Below are positions 1 through 5,545 of a DNA stretch of 6,131 nucleotides, piece by piece (the first letter of the stretch is position 1; each line of letters opens with the position of its first letter). The translations under genes were made by a program, and so were the position numbers. Below the pieces are notes generated by a model. It was not told where the DNA came from, ran no database searches, and worked only from the letters and a program-made list of their open reading frames with translations. The stretch spans positions 1 to 6,131 of the forward strand of contig CAYYSD010000175.1 in the NCBI GenBank assembly GCA_964474285.1, written 5' to 3'. This DNA comes from JACRBT01 sp964474285 (lineage in GTDB: Bacteria > Chloroflexota > Dehalococcoidia > Tepidiformales > Tepidiformaceae).

Positions 1-54
1 GACCGGGCGCTCGCCGTCGCGTTGGGAATCGATCATCGGATGCGGGACCCATGA
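1..54 (+). CDS. C-terminal tail of an unidentified upstream gene (partial)
   Basis: Frame 1 is open from the window edge and ends at TGA 52-54, giving a 17-residue tail, DRALAVALGIDHRMRDP. The stop overlaps the ATG of the next gene in an ATGA arrangement, which is typical of translationally coupled neighbours in an operon and is the main reason to believe this frame is real. Too little protein is visible to name a family. The alternative is that this is non-coding leader and the downstream gene has its own promoter outside the window. Confidence 0.45.
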   Translation, partial: DRALAVALGIDHRMRDP

Positions 55-569
55 CGCTCTATCACTTTTCCGAGGAGCCGGGGATTGCGGTGTTCGAGCC
101 GCGGGCGCCATCGTCACGGCCGGAGGTCGAACCGATGGTCTGGACCGTGGATGAGGAGCGGGCGTGGACCTACCTGTTTCCGCGTGATTGCCCAAGGGTG
201 CTGCTCTGGAAGAACGATCGAACGAAGGATGAGGACTGGGTCCGGTGGGCAGGTCCCAACATCACGGGACGGGTGGCGTGTATCGAGCACGGGTGGTTGG
301 AGACCGTCCGGTCGACGACGGTGTACCGTTACAGCTTCGCCGCGGAGACGTTTGGGCCGCTGAGTGACGAAGACCCGTGGATGATGGTTTCGCGTCAAAC
401 GGTACGGCCGGAACGTGTGGAGGCGATTGGGGACCTCATCGCGGCGATGGCGGAGGCGGACGTTGAGCTGCGGGTGATGCCGGATCTGCGTCCCCTGAGG
501 GGGGCGTGGGAGAGCACGGTGCACTTCTCCGGCATCCGGCTGCGGAACGCGAAAGGCTGGGCTCTCTGA
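51..569 (+). CDS. DUF6886-type protein, 172 aa
   Basis: A complete 172-aa soluble protein with no signal peptide or membrane segment. The N-terminus (LYHFSEEPGI at residues 3-12, then VFEPR, then VWTVDEERAWTYLFPRDCPRV at about 30-50) matches my memory of the DUF6886 family, small bacterial proteins of roughly this length with no established function; the assignment is from memory of the motif. The ATG at 51 is chosen because it puts the conserved LYH at residues 3-5 and overlaps the preceding stop as ATGA. The Shine-Dalgarno is poor (GGGA only a few bases upstream), so translation may be coupled to the upstream gene. The LYHxS start followed by a VWxxDEExA segment recalls the opening of ADP-ribosyltransferase-like folds, but this is inference and no catalytic set is shown. 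It converges on the tRNA cluster. Confidence 0.8.
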   Translation: MTLYHFSEEPGIAVFEPRAPSSRPEVEPMVWTVDEERAWTYLFPRDCPRVLLWKNDRTKDEDWVRWAGPNITGRVACIEHGWLETVRSTTVYRYSFAAETFGPLSDEDPWMMVSRQTVRPERVEAIGDLIAAMAEADVELRVMPDLRPLRGAWESTVHFSGIRLRNAKGWAL

Positions 570-617
570 CTTACGAGGTGACGACTGAGGTCATAGCCGG
601 AGCGCTGAGAGGGGAGA

Positions 618-691
618 TGGAGGCGCCAGTCGGATTCGATCCGGCGGTGGAGCTTTTGCAGAGCTCTGCCTTACCACTTGGCCATGGCGCC
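618..691 (-). tRNA. tRNA-Cys (anticodon GCA)
   Basis: The - strand folds as a 74-nt cloverleaf including an encoded CCA. The acceptor stem GGCGCCA pairs with TGGCGCC, the discriminator is U (typical for Cys) and CCA follows at 620-618. The D arm is GCC/GGC around a GG-containing loop. The anticodon stem GAGCT/AGCTC closes the loop CTGCAAA, with GCA at 659-657. The variable loop is 4 nt. The T arm is atypical: stem GCCGG/CCGAC has a C50-A64 mismatch, and the loop is ATCGAAT, with A where T54 is almost universal. It lies 18 nt downstream of tRNA-Leu, so the two are probably co-transcribed. The call is firm; whether the T-arm deviations affect function is not known. Confidence 0.93.
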
Positions 692-709
692 CCGAAGAAC
701 TATTGCTGA

Positions 710-795
710 TGGTGCCCAGGGTGAGATTTGAACTCACACGCCCAAAAGAGCACTGCCCCCTCAAGACAGCGTGTCTGCCGTTCCACCACCTGGGC
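710..795 (-). tRNA. tRNA-Leu (anticodon GAG)
   Basis: An 86-nt class II tRNA including an encoded CCA. The acceptor stem GCCCAGG pairs perfectly with CCTGGGC, the discriminator is A, and CCA lies at 712-710. The anticodon stem CTGTC/GGCAG (one U-G pair) closes the loop TTGAGGG, with GAG at 762-760, so it reads CUC/CUU leucine codons. The long variable arm folds as GCTC/GGGC around TTTT, as expected for tRNA-Leu. The T arm GTGAG-TTCAAAT-CTCAC is perfect. It lies between tRNA-Trp (upstream, 86-nt spacer) and tRNA-Cys (downstream, 18-nt spacer). Confidence 0.96.
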
Positions 796-805
796 ACAGG
801 TGACC

Positions 806-835
806 ATGCTACGTGGACGCCCATCGTTGCGGCAA
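806..835 (-). promoter_or_regulatory. Candidate promoter for tRNA-Leu/tRNA-Cys
   Basis: On the - strand, TTGCCG (835-830, 4 of 6 to the -35 consensus) is followed after 18 nt by TAGCAT (811-806, 4 of 6 to the -10 consensus). The -10 ends 10 nt before the mature tRNA-Leu 5' end, which would give a leader of a few bases. It lies in the 86-nt spacer after tRNA-Trp, so Leu and Cys could be transcribed independently of Trp. The -35 overlaps a GCGG-CAAG-CCGC palindrome (829-840). It was found by eye and is only moderately better than chance. Confidence 0.35.
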
Positions 836-863
836 GCCGCGCGAGGGATAACGGGCGCCTGCG

Positions 864-878
864 TTCGCTGCGAGCGAA
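864..878 (-). other. Small hairpin just downstream of tRNA-Trp
   Basis: On the - strand TTCGCT and AGCGAA form a perfect 6-bp stem around a 3-nt loop (CGC), beginning 3 nt after the tRNA-Trp CCA end. There is no following T-run, so it is not a classical intrinsic terminator. It may mark 3' processing or a weak end of the Trp transcript. Confidence 0.35.
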
Positions 879-881
879 ACC

Positions 882-957
882 TGGCAGGGGCGGCAGGACT
901 CGAACCCGCGACCGGTGGATTTGGAGGCCACTGCTCTACCAACTGAGCTACACCCCT
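882..957 (-). tRNA. tRNA-Trp (anticodon CCA)
   Basis: A 76-nt cloverleaf including an encoded CCA. The acceptor stem AGGGGTG pairs with CGCCCCT (one T-G pair), the discriminator is G (typical for bacterial Trp), and CCA lies at 884-882. The D arm is GCTC-AGTTGGTA-GAGC, the anticodon loop CTCCAAA carries CCA at 924-922, and the T arm is GCGGG-TTCGAGT-CCTGC. The anticodon stem GTGGC/TCCAC has four good pairs and a C31-U39 mismatch next to the loop (plus-strand positions 927 and 919). No secE/nusG follows it here, unlike the arrangement in many bacteria. It is the first gene of the Trp-Leu-Cys cluster. Confidence 0.94.
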
Positions 958-958
958 G

Positions 959-1008
959 CGTAGCCAGATCATCTTAGCAAAGCGCGGGGAATGGGGAATG
1001 TGGCTACG
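959..1008. repeat. 8-bp inverted repeat between sbcC and tRNA-Trp
   Basis: CGTAGCCA (959-966) and TGGCTACG (1001-1008) are perfect inverted copies separated by 34 nt. They enclose the candidate tRNA-Trp promoter and a tandem 7-bp repeat, GGGGAAT twice (986-999). Possible roles are a long-loop hairpin ending or slowing sbcC transcription, or a two-site operator. There is no T-run. An 8-bp inverted pair at this spacing is expected a few times by chance in a window this size, so only its position makes it notable. Confidence 0.4.
971..979 (-). promoter_or_regulatory. Candidate extended -10 promoter of tRNA-Trp
   Basis: The - strand reads TGCTAAGAT (979-971), a TGn extension in front of TAAGAT (4 of 6 to the -10 consensus). 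It ends 13 nt before the mature tRNA-Trp 5' end, so initiation about 7 nt downstream would leave a short leader of about 7 nt, as is common for tRNA genes. No good -35 is present at 16-18 nt (the best is TTCCCC, 3 of 6), which is tolerable for an extended -10 promoter. Found by eye. Confidence 0.35.
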
Positions 1009-1029
1009 GATAGGCGGTGGAGCGGGGCC

Positions 1030-3576
1030 TCAGATGACGGTGGCGGTTGAGCCGCGAACAGGGTCTTTCGTGATCTCAATGCGCTGGTTGAAGCGCTCTT
1101 TCATCTCGTCGATGTGCGTCACGACGAGCACCAGCCGGAAGTCGTCGCGGATGGTGTAGATCGCTTCCATGAGGCGGTCGATCCCTTCAGAGTCCTGGCT
1201 GCCGAAGCCTTCATCGATGATGAGGGTGGGCAGGGCGGCGCCAGCGCGCGCGGCGAGGAGCCTGGCGAGGCCGATGCGGATGGCAAAGTCGACGCGGAAG
1301 CGCTCGCCTCCGCTGTACATCTCATAGGGCCTCATCCCGAGGTCGTCGCTGATGATGATGTCGAGCGTCTCGATCACGCCGCCGTCCTTCTTGGGGCGTT
1401 GCGTGGTGAAGGCGACCTGGATTCTCCCGCCCGTCATGCGATCGAGCATCGCGTTTGCGTCGCGCTGGAGGTCGGGGAGCGCTTGGTCCATGAGCAGGGC
1501 TTGCACGCCGGAGGGGCCGAACGCCTCCGTCAGCGAGGTGAAGACGTCGACCTCCTCGGTCAGCGTGCGCTCGGTGTCCCGGTTCGCTTCGAGTTTCGCG
1601 TTGAGTGCCGTCAGGCGGGTGCGTTCGGATTCGAGCGCACCCAGGTTGTGCGCGAGCTCTTCGAGGAGGCGGCGCTGATCGCTGAGCACGCGCGTGATTT
1701 CGGCAAGCCGTGGCCCGACATCCTCGATAGCGTCGACAGCAGCGCGGGCTGCCTCAAGTGCGGCGATGGCTTCCTCTGACTGCGCGACGGCTGCCATCTG
1801 CGCTGTTTCGGCGTCGGTCAGCTGTTCCTGGAGCGCCGCGGCGCGTTCGCGCACCTGGCCAAGCGTCATGAAGCGTCCGGCAGCGCCGGCGAGTCCCCTG
1901 ACGGCTTCGGAAACGGCACGGTGCGCGGCTTCGTCATAGCCGATTTCGATGAGGCGGGATGATGCAGCTTCAGCGAGGGCCCGTGCTTCGACCGCATAGC
2001 TCTGCGCCTCCAGCGTGGCGACCAACTCATCGAGGCGGGCCTGTATGCCCGGCAGGAGCTTTTCGTTTTCGAGTGCCACGGAGAGCAGGCTGTTGACTTC
2101 GCGGCTCTCCGTGGCCAGCGCGGCATCGCGCGAGGCGGCCGATTTGCGAATCTCAGCGGCGCGTTCCGCGGCCGCCGCTGCCTGTTCTCGGGCCGCCACG
2201 GCGCGGGCGTTTGCTTTGCGCCAGTCGTCACCGAGCGCCTTGCGTTCGGCGGCATTCTCGTCGAGGACGCGCTTCGCATCCGCCGGTGAGAGGCGCTGGG
2301 TGCAGATCGGGCACACGGGCGAGTCGCCCAGCATGAGGGCATGCTCCTTGAGCCTGGTCGCCCGTTCCATCGCGGCCTGCGCCTGGGCGGTGGCCTGCGC
2401 CTCCACGCGTCCGCAGTCCGACGCTTCCCCCTCCAGCCGCAGTGCCTCGGCCAGGTCCGCTTCGAGCGCCTTTGCCTGAGCCGCAAGCGCGAGTTCCCGC
2501 TGGCGGAGTTCCGGAAGGCGCGCCAGGCGCGGTTGAATTGTGGCGATCTGTTCCCGCAGGAGATCCTGCTCGGATTCGAGCCGGACCTTCTCCTGGTCGA
2601 TGGTGGACCGCGCGGTGTTGAGCTCTTCGCGGCACGCTGCCGACTGCCGGAGGCGGTCGTTCCACTGGCTCTCCTGGTGCTGAAGATCCTGCAGACGTTG
2701 GTATTCGGCTTCGATGGCCGGTGCATGGCAGAGCGTTTCGGATGCCTCGGTGAGCGCGCGCGAGAGGTCGGCGACGCGGTTGCGCGTCGTCACGACGGCC
2801 ACCTGGGCCGCAGCCGCACGGGAGGTGGCGCCTTCGAGTTCGCGTTTGCGGGCCGCGAATTCGCCGGCAGCCTGCTGGGCTTCGCCCTGCTCCTTCGCAA
2901 GCTCTTCGATCCTGGCTTCAAGGACTGCGCGTTCGCTGGAGGCAGTGGTCACGGCTGCCGCGATCGCCGGGAGGCGTTCGACTTCCGTTGCGTCGCTTTC
3001 GTTCGTGCGTCGGGTGATCTCAAGCGTTCGCTGGGAATCTCCCCTTCGGCGACGGGCTTCGTCGGCGTATTCCTGGTAGCGCTCGAGACCGAGGATCGTG
3101 CGGAAAATCTCCTTGCGTTCGCTCGGACCCTGGCGAGTGAACTGGTCGGAGCGGCCCTGGGCGAGGAAGGCACTGTTGCAGAAGGTGTCGTAGTCCATCC
3201 GCAGGAGCCGGTTGATTTCCAGTTGGGTTTCGCGTGCGACCCCTCCCGTGCGGGTGGTGCGCTGGCCGTCTTCCCGGAGCTGATAGAGCGTCACGGAACT
3301 GGACTTCGATCGAGTGCGTTTCCGCAGCACGACAAAGGTATCGTTGTTCACCAGGAACTCGAACTCGGCGAGCATCTCGTCGGCGCCCTGGTAGATCGCG
3401 TCATCGAGGACCTTGCCGCGAGCCTGTCCCCAGAGCGCCCAGGTGATGCCGTCGAGGAGTGCTGACTTCCCTTCGCCGTTCTTGCCGCTGAGCACGGCCA
3501 GGTGCAGGCCCGTGAAGTCGACGGTGCATTCGCGATAGGAGAGGAAGTTCCGAAGGTGGATGCGGCGCGGGATCAC
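1030..3576 (-). CDS. sbcC: SbcC/Rad50 ATPase subunit of the SbcCD (Mre11-Rad50) nuclease, 848 aa
   Basis: An SMC-like ABC ATPase that tethers DNA ends and controls the SbcD nuclease in double-strand-break and hairpin processing. Visible motifs in order: N-terminal strand MIPRRIHLRNFLSY; Walker A GKNGEGKS (31-38); Q-loop FLAQGRSDQF (137-146); first coiled coil (about 175-415); zinc hook CPIC (422-425), almost exactly central; second coiled coil (about 430-680); ABC signature YSGGERFR (754-761); Walker B TLIIDEGFGSQD with the D-loop (784-795); H-loop VTHIDEM (819-825). All key residues are present. At 848 aa it is nearer archaeal Rad50 length than the longer E. coli SbcC, meaning shorter coils. 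It starts with GTG at 3576-3574, supported by GGAGG 6 nt upstream, and lies 12 nt after sbcD, so the two form an operon. It ends in TGA, 72 nt before tRNA-Trp. Confidence 0.97.
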   Translation of the reverse strand: MIPRRIHLRNFLSYRECTVDFTGLHLAVLSGKNGEGKSALLDGITWALWGQARGKVLDDAIYQGADEMLAEFEFLVNNDTFVVLRKRTRSKSSSVTLYQLREDGQRTTRTGGVARETQLEINRLLRMDYDTFCNSAFLAQGRSDQFTRQGPSERKEIFRTILGLERYQEYADEARRRRGDSQRTLEITRRTNESDATEVERLPAIAAAVTTASSERAVLEARIEELAKEQGEAQQAAGEFAARKRELEGATSRAAAAQVAVVTTRNRVADLSRALTEASETLCHAPAIEAEYQRLQDLQHQESQWNDRLRQSAACREELNTARSTIDQEKVRLESEQDLLREQIATIQPRLARLPELRQRELALAAQAKALEADLAEALRLEGEASDCGRVEAQATAQAQAAMERATRLKEHALMLGDSPVCPICTQRLSPADAKRVLDENAAERKALGDDWRKANARAVAAREQAAAAAERAAEIRKSAASRDAALATESREVNSLLSVALENEKLLPGIQARLDELVATLEAQSYAVEARALAEAASSRLIEIGYDEAAHRAVSEAVRGLAGAAGRFMTLGQVRERAAALQEQLTDAETAQMAAVAQSEEAIAALEAARAAVDAIEDVGPRLAEITRVLSDQRRLLEELAHNLGALESERTRLTALNAKLEANRDTERTLTEEVDVFTSLTEAFGPSGVQALLMDQALPDLQRDANAMLDRMTGGRIQVAFTTQRPKKDGGVIETLDIIISDDLGMRPYEMYSGGERFRVDFAIRIGLARLLAARAGAALPTLIIDEGFGSQDSEGIDRLMEAIYTIRDDFRLVLVVTHIDEMKERFNQRIEITKDPVRGSTATVI

Positions 3577-3582
3577 CTGGCG

Positions 3583-3587
3583 CCTCC
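3583..3587 (-). promoter_or_regulatory. Ribosome binding site fixing the GTG start of sbcC
   Basis: In the 12-nt gap after the sbcD TAA (3591-3589), the - strand reads CGGAGGCGCCAG and then GTG. GGAGG with 6-nt spacing is a near-ideal Shine-Dalgarno and identifies the GTG at 3576 as the start, with translation tightly following sbcD. Confidence 0.85.
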
Positions 3588-3588
3588 G

Positions 3589-4875
3589 TTAGCTGGCATG
3601 GGCGGCCTCCACCTCATTCACCAGCTCCGCTGCCGCCGCGAGAAGCCGGGATTTGCGCGCGTCGTCGACATTCTTGAGCTTGAAGTAGGTGTCCAGGCTT
3701 TCCAGGGGCGACGACGCGTCCGGCTGCACGCCCGCCGGGAGGAGTGTGCGCTGGTCGCCGGGGAGAATGGGCCGGATGCCCTGCACGAAGTGTGCCCCGT
3801 CCAGGGCACGGCGCACTTCCGGGATGCGGAAGTCGCGGAGCTGATCGTGGGTGAGGTGCACGTTCACCCGAACGATGGCGTCTGTTACACCTTCACGTTC
3901 GATCGCGCGGCAGACATCGACGGTCGGGTCATCCGACTTCGGTGTGACCTCGACCGTGACGAAGCGGCGTTGGGGGACCAGTTCGAGCCGGGGGAGCCCG
4001 CTGCCCCCCACGCGATAACCGCGCCGCGCGCCGGGGTCGATATCGAACACCATAAAGCCCTTGGGCTGGTCTTCCTCGCCGAAATCGACGGCCTGCATCG
4101 AACCGGAGTACCAGGCGGGTGTGTGCATGCCGAGATCCGTGTTCCGGTGGTGGTGGCCCAGGGCGATGTAGTCGAACGAACCCTCCTGGAGCGCGCTGCG
4201 CATGATCGTCGGCGCATTGCCCACGGTCATCCACTGCTCGCTGCCGCGATTCTCGGGGTTGAGGAACTCGAGGATGGAGACGTGGCAGGTGAGAAGGGCG
4301 GGGATGTCGCGGTCGAGGGCAGCGGTCTGCGCTTCGATGAGCGCGCCGAGCTTTTTCTCCACTTCCGCCTGCACCTGGTCGATGGACATGTCGGCGATGG
4401 AGTCGTCGTTGGCGATGAGGCGGGATTCGCGGGGCCAGGGCAAACATGACACCTGCAGCGGTCCAGAGCGAGTAGCGATGATCTGCGGGGCGAAGTTCCT
4501 CCCGGCGAACCAGCTCTCATCCCCGATGTACACGTTCGGCACCTGCAGCGTGCGATAGATCTCCTGGACGTGGGCGCGGCCTTCGGCGTTGGGAAGGTCG
4601 TGGTTGCCGACCAACAGGAACACCGGGATGTTGGCCTCGCCCAGGCGCCGGATGCGTGCCGCGAATTCGCGCTGCTGCGTCTGGGATGGTTCGCGCGACT
4701 TGTACGCGTCGCCGGCGAAGATGACCGCTTCGACGCCCTCCCCAATCGCGTATTCGACAAGGTGGTCGAACGCATCGAGGAAATCCTGCATGCGCGTTGT
4801 CCACGGCTTCCCGGCGAGGGGACGGCCGTACGTCTCGTAGCCGATGTGCAGATCGGCGAAATGGATAACTCGCAT
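3589..4875 (-). CDS. sbcD: SbcD/Mre11 nuclease subunit of SbcCD, 428 aa
   Basis: A metal-dependent (typically Mn2+) exo/endonuclease of the calcineurin-like phosphoesterase superfamily that works with SbcC on DNA ends. The five phosphoesterase motifs are present: FADLH (D8, H10), FAGD (D56), VGNHD (N91, H92), LTCHVS (H198) and GHHH (H241, H243), which is the expected two-metal ligand set plus the catalytic histidine. The C-terminal third (about 290-428) would be the capping and SbcC-binding part; it is less conserved and assigned by position only. Length is normal for the family. The ATG at 4875 places MRVIHFADLH at the very N-terminus, as in other Mre11 proteins. Upstream, TAGGATAGGCTC provides a weak Shine-Dalgarno (AGGA/TAGG). 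The same bases also look like a -10 box (TAGGAT) 6 nt before the ATG, so a leaderless transcript is possible. First gene of the sbcD-sbcC operon. Confidence 0.97.
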   Translation of the reverse strand: MRVIHFADLHIGYETYGRPLAGKPWTTRMQDFLDAFDHLVEYAIGEGVEAVIFAGDAYKSREPSQTQQREFAARIRRLGEANIPVFLLVGNHDLPNAEGRAHVQEIYRTLQVPNVYIGDESWFAGRNFAPQIIATRSGPLQVSCLPWPRESRLIANDDSIADMSIDQVQAEVEKKLGALIEAQTAALDRDIPALLTCHVSILEFLNPENRGSEQWMTVGNAPTIMRSALQEGSFDYIALGHHHRNTDLGMHTPAWYSGSMQAVDFGEEDQPKGFMVFDIDPGARRGYRVGGSGLPRLELVPQRRFVTVEVTPKSDDPTVDVCRAIEREGVTDAIVRVNVHLTHDQLRDFRIPEVRRALDGAHFVQGIRPILPGDQRTLLPAGVQPDASSPLESLDTYFKLKNVDDARKSRLLAAAAELVNEVEAAHAS

Positions 4876-4924
4876 GAGCCTATCCTACCCGTTTTCGCGC
4901 CCTGCATGGAGTATTGCGGGCGAT

Positions 4925-4943
4925 GGCGACAAGAAGTGTCGCC
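4925..4943 (-). terminator. Terminator-like hairpin after the DinB-family gene
   Basis: GGCGACA and TGTCGCC form a perfect 7-bp stem around a 5-nt loop, starting 3 nt after the stop codon of the DinB-family gene. Position and strength suggest a transcription terminator separating that gene from sbcD. There is no T-run after it on the - strand (ATCGCCCGC follows), so it is not a canonical intrinsic terminator and may instead protect the 3' end of the mRNA. Confidence 0.5.
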
Positions 4944-4946
4944 TGG

Positions 4947-5471
4947 TCAGGACAGGTATTGCGTGAGCTGGCCGGCGTGGTCGATACAGTGAACGCGGAG
5001 GAAGAGGAGCCATTCGCGCCAGTTGAGCTGGCCAAAGAACGGGTGCTCCCAGCGAATCTCCAGGTATGCCGACGGCTCGGCTTCGCGCACGTGCGCGTAG
5101 AGCGAATCGAGGGTCTCCGCGTTGAGCGTCAGCAGCTCTTCGATTCCGGTTGGCAGGGCAGGCGCGTCCCCGGGCGGAGGAAGCTCGCCACTGAGGGCGA
5201 CATAAAGAATCTGCTGCGCGCAGGTGCGGTTCCAGGAGACGATGTGCTGGAGTGTGTCGATGGCGGTCCACCGTTCGCCGTCTTCACCTTCGCCAGGTAC
5301 ATCGAGGTTGGCGGCCGGCACGGCCCGCACCGCTTCTTCAAGCCGGGCGCGCCCCTGTTCGACGCGTTCGATCAGTTCTTCAACGGAGCGCTTTGCGGCC
5401 TGGTCAACCAGGTATTCGCGCACCGGGGCGAGTTGCTGGGCGCTGTACGGCGTGGTCGGGGTACCGGGCAT
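4947..5471 (-). CDS. DinB-family (YfiT/DinB-like four-helix) protein, 174 aa
   Basis: Predicted all-helical DinB-like protein. The family holds metal-binding four-helix-bundle proteins, including thiol transferases and many members of unknown role; they are unrelated to DNA polymerase IV despite the name. Expected metal ligands are visible: H76 in TLQHIVSWN and the pair H161/H165 in HCIDHAGQL near the C-terminus. WTAIDTLQHIVSWNR and the closing HxxxHAGQL are the recognisable family signatures. The frame is open further upstream, to 5597, but the ATG at 5471 is preferred: GGAG lies 10 nt before it, the domain begins just after it, and the upstream extension would overlap the neighbouring gene and has a basic, unfolded look. 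The substrate cannot be told from sequence. It is followed by a strong hairpin and looks like a single-gene unit. Confidence 0.85.
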   Translation of the reverse strand: MPGTPTTPYSAQQLAPVREYLVDQAAKRSVEELIERVEQGRARLEEAVRAVPAANLDVPGEGEDGERWTAIDTLQHIVSWNRTCAQQILYVALSGELPPPGDAPALPTGIEELLTLNAETLDSLYAHVREAEPSAYLEIRWEHPFFGQLNWREWLLFLRVHCIDHAGQLTQYLS

Positions 5472-5474
5472 CCG

Positions 5475-5510
5475 ATGGTATCTCCAAGAAACGATTACCG
5501 AGGGTACCAT
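5475..5510. repeat. Short inverted repeat upstream of the DinB-family gene
   Basis: ATGGTA (5475-5480) and TACCAT (5505-5510) are inverted copies in the 74-nt gap between the DinB-family gene and the 104-aa gene. The right arm overlaps TATGGT on the - strand (5511-5506), a possible -10 box (4 of 6) with no good -35. This could be an operator, but arms of 6 bp are easily due to chance. Confidence 0.2.
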
Positions 5511-5545
5511 ACAGGGGAAAGGGATCGGTTCACCAATCCCGGGGG

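Noticed and set aside
570..617. Terminator between the DUF6886 gene and tRNA-Cys
   Set aside because: Only a 4-bp TGAC/GTCA stem with no T-run was found; too weak to call.
618..957. tRNA cluster as an integration site for a genomic island
   Set aside because: No integrase, no partial tRNA repeat and no change in composition are seen in the window.
700..972. Small frames on both strands across 591-972
   Set aside because: This stretch is fully explained by the three tRNA genes and their short spacers; the apparent peptides are translations of tRNA sequence.
1866..2726. 286-aa frame on the - strand within sbcC
   Set aside because: Out-of-frame shadow of the coiled-coil region, very rich in Arg/Ser/Pro as expected for a shifted frame of GC-rich sequence.
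2341..3465. Long open frame on the + strand, 374 aa, opposite sbcC
   Set aside because: Antisense to the sbcC coiled-coil and N-terminal coding region; low-complexity composition, no domain and no credible ribosome site.
3502..4449. Long open frame on the + strand, 315 aa, opposite sbcD/sbcC
   Set aside because: It lies antisense to two genes with complete catalytic motifs and has no recognisable domain. High-GC codon use on the - strand leaves such antisense frames open.
4450..4550. Direct repeat CACCTGCAGCG at 4450-4460 and 4540-4550
   Set aside because: Both copies lie in sbcD and encode the same Leu-Gln-Val tripeptide with the same codons; chance is enough to explain it.
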